Assembly: GCF_030643825.1 (NCBI RefSeq)
Contig: NZ_CP101717.1
Span: forward strand, 2,873,673-2,937,672
Length of the DNA stretch: 64,000 nucleotides
Direction: 5' to 3'
Source: Salinispirillum sp. LH 10-3-1
GTDB lineage: Bacteria; Pseudomonadota; Gammaproteobacteria; Pseudomonadales; Natronospirillaceae
In this document: piece after piece, positions 39,952-49,089 of the stretch
How positions within the stretch are numbered: position 1 is the stretch's first letter
Layout: each line of letters begins with the position of its first letter
The notes under the pieces: model-generated
Told to the model about the DNA's origin: nothing
The model's input: the letters and a program-made list of their open reading frames with translations, nothing else
The model's database searches: none
Translations under genes and position numbers: made by a program

Positions 39952-40521
39952 CTAGCGCAGCAAGTCCAACATAGCCTCACACCGACTCATCAGTTGTGTG
40001 TGCCATTCCATCATTGGCGCAGCACTGCTCAACCCGTGGAACAGGTACTGGAAGTAAAAGCCCATCCACGCTTGCGCCACCAAGCTGCGTTGTGCGTCTG
40101 AGCAATCGGGCAGTTCAACCGCCAGCCGATCAGCCACGGCAGCCAAGAAATCAGCCATCTGCGCGCCATAGTAGTCTTGTTCAAACAGCGCTTGTTGCAA
40201 CAAGGCGACCGACAACGCCCGATCTTGATCGTAATAGGTATAGAGCAGTTGGGTGTATTGTTCAAAATAGGCCAACCCTGAACCGCGCTCGACCATGGAC
40301 GCTGTCTGGTGCGCAAGCAGCTCATCCAACTCCTGCAGAAATAAAGCCTTGGTCAGTTCGTGCTTGTCTTTGAAGTGCGCAAACAGTGTCCCCGTGCTTA
40401 CCCCAGCAGCGACTGAAATATCGCGGGTACTGACGTGGTCATAGCCGTGCTCGCGGAACAACTGTTGCGCTGCATGCAACAAACTCTGGCGGGTTGCTTG
40501 TTTCTTCTTATCTCGATTCAT
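39952..40521 (-). CDS. TetR-family transcriptional regulator
   Basis: 189 aa. The N-terminal helix-turn-helix is typical (LLHAAQQLFREHGYDHVSTR, DISVAAGVSTGTLFAHFKDK). The ligand-binding C-terminal domain is unspecific. It is divergent from a 121-aa membrane protein gene; the 119-bp gap holds two TGAGC-N2-GCTCA palindromes, one inside the promoter of that gene, the expected operator for local repression. The DUF1761 gene downstream probably belongs to the same regulon. Confidence 0.92.
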   Translation of the reverse strand: MNRDKKKQATRQSLLHAAQQLFREHGYDHVSTRDISVAAGVSTGTLFAHFKDKHELTKALFLQELDELLAHQTASMVERGSGLAYFEQYTQLLYTYYDQDRALSVALLQQALFEQDYYGAQMADFLAAVADRLAVELPDCSDAQRSLVAQAWMGFYFQYLFHGLSSAAPMMEWHTQLMSRCEAMLDLLR

Positions 40522-40573
40522 TCGGTCATTCTAGAGGCTTTTCTATACCACGCCCAGCCATCTTTAATAAAAT

Positions 40574-40600
40574 TGAGCTTGCTCATTGAGCGCGCTCAAT
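40574..40600. promoter_or_regulatory. Double TetR-type operator
   Basis: Two 12-bp palindromes of the form TGAGC-N2-GCTCA lie 13 bases apart (40574-40585 and 40587-40598). The second extends to a perfect 16-bp palindrome ATTGAGCGCGCTCAAT at 40585-40600. They lie between the divergent TetR gene and the 40641 gene. Confidence 0.75.
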
Positions 40601-40607
40601 TTATGAT
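40579..40607 (+). promoter_or_regulatory. Promoter of the 121-aa membrane protein gene
   Basis: -35 TTGCTC (40579-40584), a 17-base spacer, -10 TATGAT (40602-40607). The spacer is almost entirely the 16-bp operator palindrome, so bound repressor would block RNA polymerase. Confidence 0.65.
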
Positions 40608-40640
40608 GATCAAGAATTAAACAATCATAGAGGTGAAGAA

Positions 40641-41006
40641 ATGACTGCACACCGTTATGCACAATGGCTACTGGCCATCGCTCTCACACACTTTTCTTTA
40701 GGGGTATTTATTTTTTGGTCGGAACTGGGCGAGATCGCCCGAGCGGGCGTGTTTGCCAGTCTCAATCCAGACAATCTAAACACCGCAGTGGCCTTTTGGT
40801 TTCTCATGTTCAGCTTGCCACTGCTCACGGTGAGCGCCGCACTGTGGCATAACCAGCAGGCTGTCGGGCAACCCGTCATTGTCATGAGCTTAGTGAGTGC
40901 CGGCATAGGCTGTGTGCTGATGCCGGCCAGCGGTTTTTGGACATTGCTTGTGCTGGCGCTGGTTGCACTGTGGCGCAACCGCTCACCGGCAATGGCTCAC
41001 GCCTGA
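40641..41006 (+). CDS. Small four-helix membrane protein (DUF6463-like)
   Basis: 121 aa with four hydrophobic stretches ([63 protein letters not shown]). A strong GAGGTGAAG ribosome site precedes the ATG. It resembles small DUF6463-type proteins that are often next to TetR genes, though this label is tentative. It is under the TetR double operator. Its last ten bases overlap the end of convergent orn. Confidence 0.75.
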   Translation: MTAHRYAQWLLAIALTHFSLGVFIFWSELGEIARAGVFASLNPDNLNTAVAFWFLMFSLPLLTVSAALWHNQQAVGQPVIVMSLVSAGIGCVLMPASGFWTLLVLALVALWRNRSPAMAHA

Positions 41007-41539
41007 ATGAAGTGTTCGCGGTAGTAGCGCAGCTCTTCAATGCTTTCACGGATGTCATCCAGCGCACGGTGCGAGTTGTGCTTTTTAAAGCCGTCGATGA
41101 TGCCGGGCTTCCACCGTTTCGCCAGCTCTTTCAGCGTCGAGACGTCCAAGTTACGATAGTGCACAAAGGCTTCTAACTTTGGCATGTATTTCACCAAAAA
41201 ACGGCGGTCTTGCCCAATGGTGTTACCCGCCAACGGTGACTTACCGGGGGTGACCCACTCCTGCAAAAAAGCCAACGTTTGCGCTTCCGCCTCGGCATCA
41301 CTGATGGAGCTTTCTATCACCCGTTGCGTCAGTCCGGATTCGCCATGGTGTTTTACACACCACTCATCCATCGCATCGAGCAGGCTTTTGGGCTGATGGA
41401 TCACCAGTTCAGGACCTTCGGCCAGAATGTTCAAATCGGCATCCGTCACTATAGTCGCGATCTCAATGATGCGCTCTTTCTCCGGATCAAGGCCTGTCAT
41501 TTCAAGGTCTATCCAGACTAAGTTGGTATCTTTGTTCAT
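40997..41539 (-). CDS. orn: Oligoribonuclease
   Basis: 180 aa DEDDh exonuclease. Motifs: [20 protein letters not shown], then [15 protein letters not shown], and [20 protein letters not shown]. It degrades 2-5 nt RNAs and pGpG, the end product of c-di-GMP turnover, which matters in a genome with c-di-GMP-binding proteins such as FimX. Two starts are possible (GTG 41548 or ATG 41539); ATG gives the usual length. It converges with the 40641 gene. Confidence 0.96.
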   Translation of the reverse strand: MNKDTNLVWIDLEMTGLDPEKERIIEIATIVTDADLNILAEGPELVIHQPKSLLDAMDEWCVKHHGESGLTQRVIESSISDAEAEAQTLAFLQEWVTPGKSPLAGNTIGQDRRFLVKYMPKLEAFVHYRNLDVSTLKELAKRWKPGIIDGFKKHNSHRALDDIRESIEELRYYREHFIQA

Positions 41540-41695
41540 GCTGCTCACGTTGTTGGTTCAATGGCCACAGTTTACGGGTTAGTCCTGCTGGCCGCCAGTC
41601 GCGCTCTTCAACCCTTGCGCAAATTCAGCCATGCAACCGTCATCGTAGTGCATTATGCTGGCAAGCGCTGTCAAAGAATAACAATGGAGCCAGGA

Positions 41696-44600
41696 ATGAC
41701 CCGTGTACGCCCTCTACTGATTTTACTGTCCCTACTGTTTGTCGTGCCTGCTTGGGCCAGTGACTTACCACGTATTGCAGGCCTGTATGAACCCTTCCCT
41801 AACGAAGCCGTGATCTATTACAACCGCGCCGACGGTGATTACGACGGCTGGGGCCTGCACTTGTGGGACGATGACAGCCGCTCACAAGTCGCTGGGGAAT
41901 TATCGATCGGTGGTACTCTTTGGTCGGCCCCCCAACTGCCTTCTGGCATCTCCGATACCTACGGTGCCTATTACATCGTGGATATGAACACCACCGAGTG
42001 GTCGGATTTCATGTTCATCGTCCATAAAGGCGATGACAAAGACCTTGGCGGGCTCGATCACCATTTTTCCCGCGCCCGATTCGGCCAGGATGTCTTTACC
42101 TTTCAAGGGGTCAGCAATCTCTACTCCGAGGCCGTAGTGGCACCCCCCATTGAAATAGAAGGCGCCGCAGCACACTGGGTGGCACCCAATACCTTGGTGT
42201 TTGATGAGGGTGCCGCCGCCGAAGTACGATTATTCTATTCCCCCATCGCACGTTTGGAGGTAGACGAGGTCAGCCGAGTTATTCGTGGCGCGGCCGACAG
42301 CGTGACGCTGAGCTGGAAACCGATGCCGGAGGCCATCGCTCGCCAGTTTCCGCATCTGGCTGAGCGCAAGGCTTGGACAATGCCTAACCACATCAATGCC
42401 AAGCAATGGCTTAAAGGCCAATTGGTGGTCGGCACCTTCGATCTAGAGGGACGGTTAGAAAGCGCTACTCAAGTACAAACCCCTGGGGTAATCGACGCTC
42501 TGTACGCCAACCGCGCTGAACAAAAGACCTTAGGCGCATTGCCGTTCAATTCCGGGACGGTTTTCCAGCTGTGGGCACCCACCGCACAACGTGTTAGCCT
42601 GTACCTGTACGACGACGAATTGCAGCTGCTTGAGCGTTACCCCTTGCGCGAAGACCCCACCAGCGGCGTCTGGTCACATCTCAGTCGTGAAGCACCACAC
42701 GGCACCTTCTATCGCTATGAGGTCACCACTTACCACCCGGATACGCGCCGGATTGAGACGTTTCGCGTTACCGATCCATACAGTCAGGGTCTCTCCACCA
42801 ACAGCCTCTTTTCGCAAGTGGTGTATCTGGACCACCCAGACATCACCCCTGACGGTTGGGCAGACAATCGCACCGACCATGTAGTCGCGGTACCGGAAGA
42901 CATCGTGTTGTACGAAGTGCAGGTTCGTGATTTCAGCGTGGCCGATCAACACGGAACGCCTGAATACAACGGCAAATATCTGGCCTTTACCGAGGCCGAA
43001 CGAGCCAGCGTACAGCACCTGCAACGACTGCGCGACGCCGGGCTCACCCATGTTCACCTGATGCCGACCTTCGACATTGCCACCATCAATGAAGATGCGG
43101 CGCAGGTGGTGAACATCAATGACACCTTTGCACGCCTGTGTGACATCAACCCGGCAGCTGCCGCCAGTCCGTTCGCCGACTACTGCACCAGTGACCGCTT
43201 GATCATGGACATTCTGGGCGATTTTGATCCCAGTACGGCGGACGCCCAAGCGGTTATGCAGTTGATTCGCAACCACGACAGCTTTAACTGGGGCTACGAC
43301 CCACTGCATTTCAATGCGCCGGAGGGCAGCTTTGCCACCGACCCGAATGGCATGACACGCATTCTTGAATTCCGCCAAATGGTGCAAGCGCTGCATGACA
43401 TGGGTTTCAACGTCGTGGTTGACGTAGTGTACAACCACACCAATGCCGCTGGCTTGCACCCCAAATCGGTGCTCGACAAAGTGGTGCCAGGCTATTATCA
43501 CCGGCGTAACCCGGACAGCGGCGCAGTAGAGACCTCGACCTGCTGTATGAACACCGCGACCGAGCATCGCCTGATGGAAAAACTGATGACGGACTCATTG
43601 GTGTTGTGGGCCGAGCATTACCACATCGACGCCTTCCGCTTTGATCTGATGGGCCACCACATGCGCGAAGAAGTGATGCGTTCGTTGGTCGCGGTGCGCA
43701 ATGTGCGGCCACATGTGTATTTTTATGGCGAAGGCTGGGATTTTGGTGAAGTCGCCAATAATCAGCGCGGCGTTAACGCCACGCAATGGAACATGCCGGG
43801 CACAGGCATTGGCACCTTTTCAGACCGTCTGCGTGACGCCGTGCGTGGTGGCTCACCGTTCGACGAACAAGAAGGCTTACGCATCAGCCAAGGGTTCGGC
43901 AACGGGCTGTATTTTTACCCCAATGAGCTGCGCCCCGCCGACGACCATGCACGCCAAGAACTGCTGCACCTGACCGATTTGATCCGTCTAGGCATGGCCG
44001 CCAACCTGCAAAACTTCCAACTGGTAAACCATGAAGGCTTACTGTTGCGCGGTCGAGACTACGATTACCGCGGTGCGCCAGCGGGCTACGCGCTCGACCC
44101 GCAAGAAGTCATCAACTACGTCTCTAAGCACGACAACCAAACCCTGTGGGACAACAATCAATACCGCATTGCGCGTGGCGTCAGTACCGATGACCGAGTG
44201 CGTATGCAAGTGGTTGGCCTCAGCCTGCCGATGCTGAGTCAGGGCATTCCGTTTTTTCACGCTGGTTCCGATCTATTGCGTTCGAAGTCCATGGAACGCG
44301 ACAGCTACGACAGTGGCGACTGGGTTAATCGCATTGACTGGACCGGTGCCACGCACAACTGGAACATCGGCCTGCCGTCCGAGGAAAAAGACGTGGCAAA
44401 CTGGCCGTTGATTCAACAGATCATCACCGACCCCGATGCCGCGCCGACACCGGAGCACATTGCCCTAAGTGGTGAACTGTTCCGCGAGTTTATGCAGATT
44501 CGCCAAAGCAGCCCGCTGTTCCGCCTGCGTACCCAGCACGATGTGATGAGTCGAGTGGATTTCCGCAATACCGGCGCGAATCAGGTGCCCGGCTTGATCA

Positions 44601-45214
44601 TCATGACGCTGCACGATGGTCAAGGCGTCACTGACTTAGACCCCGAACGTGACGCCATGATGGTGATCGTTAACGTCAGTCCGCACGCTCGCACGCTGCG
44701 CGCTCCAGGCTTCACAGTGCACCCGATACAGCAAAACAGCGCCGACACTCGGTTACACGACATCGCCCACGAAAACGATGCTTTCGTCATTCCGCCACTG
44801 TCTACTGTGGTGCTTGAACAACCACAGCAGGGCGCTCAGGGGCGCGGCATGCCGGTGGCGCGCAAGGACCCCAGCCTGATGCCGCCATTGGGTGGCACAC
44901 GTCTGTACTTGCAAGGTTCGCTCACGGGAATGGACACCACGGCCGCCGAGCATGAGCTGCGCTTTATCGGTAATGGCCGCTATGAAATGACACTGCTAGT
45001 GCCGGAAGGTTTCCACCGCCTGCGCATTGGCGGCAGCAACGGCGTGCAGTTCGCTCGCACCGGTGGGCCACTGCAACTGGCAACCGACGAAGTGCTGAGC
45101 GAACGTGGCACGCTGATGGTGTTTCGGATGAGCGAAGACACTGAACTAAAGGTAGTCCTGGACCTGCAAGATGTTACTGCACCCGTGCTGCATTTAGCTG
45201 AGCATGGTTTATAA
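41696..45214 (+). CDS. Exported pullulanase (GH13), PulA-type
   Basis: 1172 aa. Start at 41696, six bases after GGAG; signal peptide ends near A21 (LLFVVPAWA). Order: PUD/CBM41-like starch-binding domain (VIYYNRADGDYDGWGLHLW), linker, CBM48 (GTVFQLWAPTAQRVSLYLYD), and the GH13 barrel with FNWGYDPLHF, VVVDVVYNHT, DAFRFDLMGHH (nucleophile D650), YGEGWDFG (acid/base E679) and VSKHDNQ (D813), then a DUF3372-like C-terminal domain. It debranches alpha-1,6 links in pullulan, starch or glycogen. There is no lipobox, so it should be periplasmic or secreted. No maltose or other amylase genes are nearby. Confidence 0.93.
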   Translation: MTRVRPLLILLSLLFVVPAWASDLPRIAGLYEPFPNEAVIYYNRADGDYDGWGLHLWDDDSRSQVAGELSIGGTLWSAPQLPSGISDTYGAYYIVDMNTTEWSDFMFIVHKGDDKDLGGLDHHFSRARFGQDVFTFQGVSNLYSEAVVAPPIEIEGAAAHWVAPNTLVFDEGAAAEVRLFYSPIARLEVDEVSRVIRGAADSVTLSWKPMPEAIARQFPHLAERKAWTMPNHINAKQWLKGQLVVGTFDLEGRLESATQVQTPGVIDALYANRAEQKTLGALPFNSGTVFQLWAPTAQRVSLYLYDDELQLLERYPLREDPTSGVWSHLSREAPHGTFYRYEVTTYHPDTRRIETFRVTDPYSQGLSTNSLFSQVVYLDHPDITPDGWADNRTDHVVAVPEDIVLYEVQVRDFSVADQHGTPEYNGKYLAFTEAERASVQHLQRLRDAGLTHVHLMPTFDIATINEDAAQVVNINDTFARLCDINPAAAASPFADYCTSDRLIMDILGDFDPSTADAQAVMQLIRNHDSFNWGYDPLHFNAPEGSFATDPNGMTRILEFRQMVQALHDMGFNVVVDVVYNHTNAAGLHPKSVLDKVVPGYYHRRNPDSGAVETSTCCMNTATEHRLMEKLMTDSLVLWAEHYHIDAFRFDLMGHHMREEVMRSLVAVRNVRPHVYFYGEGWDFGEVANNQRGVNATQWNMPGTGIGTFSDRLRDAVRGGSPFDEQEGLRISQGFGNGLYFYPNELRPADDHARQELLHLTDLIRLGMAANLQNFQLVNHEGLLLRGRDYDYRGAPAGYALDPQEVINYVSKHDNQTLWDNNQYRIARGVSTDDRVRMQVVGLSLPMLSQGIPFFHAGSDLLRSKSMERDSYDSGDWVNRIDWTGATHNWNIGLPSEEKDVANWPLIQQIITDPDAAPTPEHIALSGELFREFMQIRQSSPLFRLRTQHDVMSRVDFRNTGANQVPGLIIMTLHDGQGVTDLDPERDAMMVIVNVSPHARTLRAPGFTVHPIQQNSADTRLHDIAHENDAFVIPPLSTVVLEQPQQGAQGRGMPVARKDPSLMPPLGGTRLYLQGSLTGMDTTAAEHELRFIGNGRYEMTLLVPEGFHRLRIGGSNGVQFARTGGPLQLATDEVLSERGTLMVFRMSEDTELKVVLDLQDVTAPVLHLAEHGL

Positions 45215-45688
45215 CCTACGCAGCACCGACGGCTCGGCCGCGAACCGCGCCCGAGCCGCAAAGGCGTCGCGCCAGATTTTCACGTTCTGGGGGTCTTCGT
45301 GATTGCAGAACCCGAGCAGCGGGTGCTCCGTCTGGCAGCACCACGCTAGGCTGCGGTCAGCAAAGACGAAGTGCTCGGTAAACCCGTTACGCGCCCAGTA
45401 ATCCTCGACTAACGTACGAAACTCGAAACGGCTGGGAATGCGTTGAATCAAGGGTAACCAGCGATGACCATCGGTGCGCCAATGCCGGATGTCGGCGATT
45501 TGCAGATGCACCCGCGCGTGCGGACTGCTGAGGGCAAACCGCTTAAGCGCGTCGATGACCTGCAAGTCATCAAACAATGTGCGTGGTAACGTTGAGGACG
45601 CGACAAAGACCTCATGGCGGGCTTCACCCAGCAGCTCAATCAGTGTGGTGCGCGCCGTTTCAAGATCGTCAAAACGCTGCACGGTCAT
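45209..45688 (-). CDS. DUF7931-like protein, PLD-superfamily-like
   Basis: 159 aa. The start MTVQRFDDLE at 45688 follows GAGGAGG. The pattern TLIELLGEARHEVFVASSTL and VHLQIADIRHWRTDGHRWLP recalls half of a phospholipase D fold without the full HxK motif; similar genes sit beside rsgA/psd in pseudomonads. Function unknown. It is 16 bp after rsgA and overlaps the convergent pullulanase stop by 6 bp. Confidence 0.75.
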   Translation of the reverse strand: MTVQRFDDLETARTTLIELLGEARHEVFVASSTLPRTLFDDLQVIDALKRFALSSPHARVHLQIADIRHWRTDGHRWLPLIQRIPSRFEFRTLVEDYWARNGFTEHFVFADRSLAWCCQTEHPLLGFCNHEDPQNVKIWRDAFAARARFAAEPSVLRRL

Positions 45689-45704
45689 GCCATCCTCCTC
45701 TTTT

Positions 45705-46733
45705 CTACTCGTAACGGCGATAGCCACTCACCTCAGCTAATGAGGCCAAAATGCTGTGATAGCTGTCCAATCGTCGCCCCATCACCGCCCCCTCATCAAT
45801 TGCTGCTTGTATGGCACAACCGGGATCATCCTGGTGCTTACAATCGCGGAACTTACACAGACCATTGTAGGCGAACAAATCAGGGAAACCCTGCATAACC
45901 TGATCCGGCGGCACGTGCCACAACCCGAATTCACGAATGCCCGGCGAGTCGATCAAATCACCGCCTTGCGGCATGTGGTACAGCATGGCGGTGGTGGTGG
46001 TGTGCTTGCCTTTACCCGTGGCGTCGGAAATATCGCCAATCACAATGTCTTCGTCGCCCAGCAACTGGCGAATCAGCGATGACTTTCCAACCCCGGACTG
46101 CCCAACAAACACCGTGGTTTTCTCACGCAGCTCCGGCACTAAAGTTTCTTGTAAGGGCGCCAAAGCGCTCAACAACAGCGTGCGATAGCCCAGCGCTTCA
46201 TATTCGGCCAAATACGTTCGGTAAGGATCGTCACGCGTTAGCAAGTCCGACTTATTCAACACCAATACCGGTTCAATGTTCGACAGTGCAGCGGCCACCA
46301 AATAACGATCCAACAGCGCCAACGGCGTTGCGGGCAGGCTGGAGAACACAATCATGATTTGATCAATATTAGCCGCGACCGGTCGCAATTGGCCGCGCAT
46401 ATCCGGCCGCACCAGCAGGCTTCGGCGGTCTTCACAGGCCACTACCACGCCGGTTTGCTCTTTACCCGCGCACCAGGTTACCCGATCACCGGTCACCAAG
46501 GCTGGTAAGTTGGCGCGTTGATAACAACGGTACACCAAGCCATCTGCGGGACATTCTATCGCCAGCGTCGCACCATAGTGAGCCTGCACCACACCGGCTT
46601 GCTCGGGCCCGACTGATCCCTCCTCCAACTGCTGCTCAGCCTGACTGGATTTACGCTCGGTGCGGCGCTGGCGCTCGCTCTGTGTATGACGAATGCGCGC
46701 TTGTTGCTGCTTGGTCAGTTTACGCTTAGCCAT
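45705..46733 (-). CDS. rsgA: Ribosome biogenesis GTPase RsgA
   Basis: 342 aa. Basic N-terminus (MAKRKLTKQQQARIRHTQSE), OB-fold, then a circularly permuted G domain: NKSDLL (G4) precedes the P-loop FVGQSGVGKSSLIRQLLG and DSPGIREFGLW (G3). A C-terminal zinc knuckle is seen in CKFRDCKHQDDPGCAI. It helps late 30S assembly. The ATG at 46733 overlaps the acetyltransferase stop by 8 bp. Confidence 0.96.
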   Translation of the reverse strand: MAKRKLTKQQQARIRHTQSERQRRTERKSSQAEQQLEEGSVGPEQAGVVQAHYGATLAIECPADGLVYRCYQRANLPALVTGDRVTWCAGKEQTGVVVACEDRRSLLVRPDMRGQLRPVAANIDQIMIVFSSLPATPLALLDRYLVAAALSNIEPVLVLNKSDLLTRDDPYRTYLAEYEALGYRTLLLSALAPLQETLVPELREKTTVFVGQSGVGKSSLIRQLLGDEDIVIGDISDATGKGKHTTTTAMLYHMPQGGDLIDSPGIREFGLWHVPPDQVMQGFPDLFAYNGLCKFRDCKHQDDPGCAIQAAIDEGAVMGRRLDSYHSILASLAEVSGYRRYE

Positions 46734-47307
46734 GCGAATGAGCATCCTGTTGCAGGCGCTGCCAGTCTTCGGCAATCAGTGAGGTCAATACATGGTCTTC
46801 CCATTGGCCATTAATTTTAAGGTAACGCTGTGCCAAGCCTTCACGCAAAAAACCTAGGCGCTCTAGCACCGCGGCACTGCGGTGATTACGCGGCATGTAG
46901 TTAGCGATCACCCGATGCAACTTAAGCTCGGTAAAAGCGTGGGTCAAAACTGCTTGCAGTGCTTCGTGCATGTAGCCCTGACCCTGCATGGTCTGGTCCA
47001 GTCCATAACCCAAATAGGTCGCCTGAAAGAAACCACGCGTAATGCCCGTCAATTGCACGGTGGCGACAATACGGGATTCTCCGGCCGGATGCACCATCCA
47101 TGACAATGCCCGACCGTGTTCGGCCTCTGATTGCATGTGTCTTAAACGCTGTCGACAGTGGGACAACGAGTAATACTCGGCTTCACGCGCCGGCTCCCAT
47201 GGCTGGAGGTAGCCTCGGTTCGCTAACACATACGCCTGCAGAGCTTCTGCGTGCTCCTCGCAGGCCCTCTGCAACCTGAGCCGTGGTGTGTTTAATTGCT
47301 CCGTCAT
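46726..47307 (-). CDS. RimJ/RimL-type GNAT acetyltransferase
   Basis: 193 aa. LNTPRLRLQRACEEHAEALQ start, beta bulge and acetyl-CoA loop DQTMQGQGYMHEALQAVLTH, and the RimJ-like ending HRSAAVLERLGFLREGLAQR. This group acetylates ribosomal protein N-termini or other alpha-amines. It may be rimJ, but the target cannot be fixed from sequence. Coupled to rsgA by an 8-bp overlap. Confidence 0.85.
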   Translation of the reverse strand: MTEQLNTPRLRLQRACEEHAEALQAYVLANRGYLQPWEPAREAEYYSLSHCRQRLRHMQSEAEHGRALSWMVHPAGESRIVATVQLTGITRGFFQATYLGYGLDQTMQGQGYMHEALQAVLTHAFTELKLHRVIANYMPRNHRSAAVLERLGFLREGLAQRYLKINGQWEDHVLTSLIAEDWQRLQQDAHSHG

Positions 47308-47421
47308 GCGCTACCTTCTGCGTATTTGCCAATGGCCACAGCGTTCAATGCTGGCGTGCTACGCAATAAATAAGTACCCTTCTTCACCATCTTGATTCCA
47401 GTCTTTACAAGGACCCCGTTC

Positions 47422-48273
47422 ATGTCGGACGCCCTGTTTGTCATTATGCAAAAGATTCTACCGCAACACGCCCTGAGTCGTCTTGTCGGAAAGGTCGCCC
47501 ACAGTGAGCGGCGCTGGCTCGCGCAGCCGGTGATTCGCTGGTTTGCCCGGCGCTACGGGGTGAACATGGCGGAAGCCGCAAACCCTGACTTACAAAGTTA
47601 CACCAGCTTTAATCATTTCTTTACCCGAGCGCTCAAGCCCGATGCGCGCCCATTTACCGCCAATGACCAAGTGTTGATCTGCCCGGTGGATGGCGCGGTC
47701 AGCCAGTCTCGCCCTATTGCCGCAGGCCGTATTTTTCAAGCCAAGGGGCACGACTACTCGACCCAGGCGCTGCTAGGACGTCATGCTGACCAGCCGACGG
47801 AATACGATAACGGTTTGTTCAGTACCATTTACTTGTCGCCTAAAGATTACCACCGTATCCACATGCCCTGCGATGGCACGCTGACGCGCATGACCTTCGT
47901 ACCTGGCAAACTGTACAGTGTAAACCCCGCCACGACAGAGCGAGTAAACGGCTTGTTCGCGCTTAACGAGCGCGTGGTCTGCGAATTTGATACCGCGCAC
48001 GGCAGCATCGCTGTGGTGCTCGTCGGTGCTATGATCGTCGCCAGCATCGCCACAACGTGGGCTGGCACGGTCGCCCCGCAGTCCGGCGACATCCGTACTT
48101 GGCACTATGGTGCAGATGCCCCCGTACTGAAGCAAGGTGACGAACTGGGCCGCTTTTTACTGGGTTCGACCATTGTCGTACTGACCACAGACCAAGCCTG
48201 GGATTGGCAGCCCAATATGCAGGCAGGCCACGCTGTGCGCTTGGGCCAAACCATGGCACAACGTAAAAACTGA
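47422..48273 (+). CDS. psd: Phosphatidylserine decarboxylase proenzyme
   Basis: 283 aa. Start MSDALFVIMQKILPQHALSR at 47422, eight bases after AAGGA. Typical block TSFNHFFTRALKPDARPF and VCPVDGAVSQ-like ICPVDGAVSQSRPI. Near the C-terminus LLGSTIVVL contains the GST cleavage site whose serine becomes the pyruvoyl cofactor. It makes phosphatidylethanolamine at the inner membrane. Divergent from the acetyltransferase-rsgA unit, as in E. coli where psd and rsgA are neighbours. Confidence 0.96.
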   Translation: MSDALFVIMQKILPQHALSRLVGKVAHSERRWLAQPVIRWFARRYGVNMAEAANPDLQSYTSFNHFFTRALKPDARPFTANDQVLICPVDGAVSQSRPIAAGRIFQAKGHDYSTQALLGRHADQPTEYDNGLFSTIYLSPKDYHRIHMPCDGTLTRMTFVPGKLYSVNPATTERVNGLFALNERVVCEFDTAHGSIAVVLVGAMIVASIATTWAGTVAPQSGDIRTWHYGADAPVLKQGDELGRFLLGSTIVVLTTDQAWDWQPNMQAGHAVRLGQTMAQRKN

Positions 48274-48325
48274 CCACGAAACCACCTATGTGCAGATAAA
48301 ATCGACGCTAGTGCGGCCTGAACCC

Positions 48326-48354
48326 TTGAGTCTGGCGCACCGAATCGCTATGCT
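48326..48354 (+). promoter_or_regulatory. Promoter of the ProQ-like gene
   Basis: -35 TTGAGT (48326-48331), a spacer of exactly 17 bases, -10 TATGCT (48349-48354). Transcription would start about 27 bases before the GTG at 48388. Confidence 0.6.
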
Positions 48355-48387
48355 GCGCTCTGTTTGATTCCACCATACGAGTACGCT

Positions 48388-49014
48388 GTGACCGACCAAA
48401 AAACTGCTGAGGTAGCCGAGCCAACCGCACCCGCTGCCAGCGAAGAAGTACAAGCCCCTGTTGAGCAGGCGCCAAAAATTCACCCGAATCGGGCAGCGTT
48501 TGAATTGCTGGCGGAGCAATACCCTGAATTATTTAATTTGCGCGCCCCCAAACCGCTGCAAATCAATATTCATGTGAGCCTGGCGGAAGACGGTAAGTTT
48601 TCCAAAACAAAAATTCGCCGCGCGTTAAATTTCTACGTGCAACAGCTGTCGTACATCAAGGCCGTCGCGGCTGGTGGCGCACGCTATGGTTTAAAAGGTG
48701 AAGCCGGTGAGGTGAAGCCTGAAGACGCCGAACACGCTAAAACGCGGGTGGCAGAGATTGAAGAACGCCGCAAAGCTAAGCGCGATGCGCGGCGTAAAGC
48801 AGGACAGGCTGACGCCAAACCCCGTGCCAAGAAACCCCGCCCAGCCCAACCGGCGGATGGCAAGAAACCCGGTAAGCCTGCAGCGAAGAAGCCTGCTCCC
48901 GCGGATGCCAAGCCGGTAGCGCAAAAAGAACAGAAGCCGGAAACGCCAGAAGAAAAAGAAGCGCGTTTGAACGAGAAACTGGCTTCGCTGGCGAATCGCT
49001 TCGCACGGAACTGA
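48388..49014 (+). CDS. proQ: ProQ/FinO-domain RNA-binding protein
   Basis: 208 aa from a GTG at 48388. A Glu/Ala/Pro leader (1-35) is followed by a ProQ/FinO domain (about 36-110: RAAFELLAEQYPELFNLRAP, KPLQINIHVSLAEDG, SKTKIRRALNFYVQQLSYIK) and a long Lys/Ala/Pro linker with KKP repeats. The second Tudor-like domain of E. coli ProQ is not evident, so this is a ProQ relative with a disordered basic tail. It likely acts as an RNA chaperone for small RNAs or 3' ends. Confidence 0.85.
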   Translation: MTDQKTAEVAEPTAPAASEEVQAPVEQAPKIHPNRAAFELLAEQYPELFNLRAPKPLQINIHVSLAEDGKFSKTKIRRALNFYVQQLSYIKAVAAGGARYGLKGEAGEVKPEDAEHAKTRVAEIEERRKAKRDARRKAGQADAKPRAKKPRPAQPADGKKPGKPAAKKPAPADAKPVAQKEQKPETPEEKEARLNEKLASLANRFARN

Positions 49015-49020
49015 TGCAAA

Positions 49021-49089
49021 CGGCCAGACCTCTGGCCGAAAACTTCGCGCATGCTCGTATGAAATATGTGCTGCGTTCCTACGCTCGAT
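49021..49089. repeat. Degraded REP-like element after proQ
   Basis: CGGCCAGACCTCTGGCCG (49021-49038) is a perfect 7-bp stem. From GGCCAG onward 25 of 29 bases match the left arm and centre of the REP pair at 16101-16129, including the TTCGCGC after a 3-base gap. The right half keeps only TTCCTACG. It probably descends from the same family and may also act as a terminator between the convergent proQ and epmA genes. Confidence 0.6.

Noticed and set aside
42674-43567. 297-aa open frame antisense to the pullulanase
   Set aside because: It lies wholly opposite the GH13 catalytic motifs, has no domain pattern and reflects the high GC of the third codon positions.
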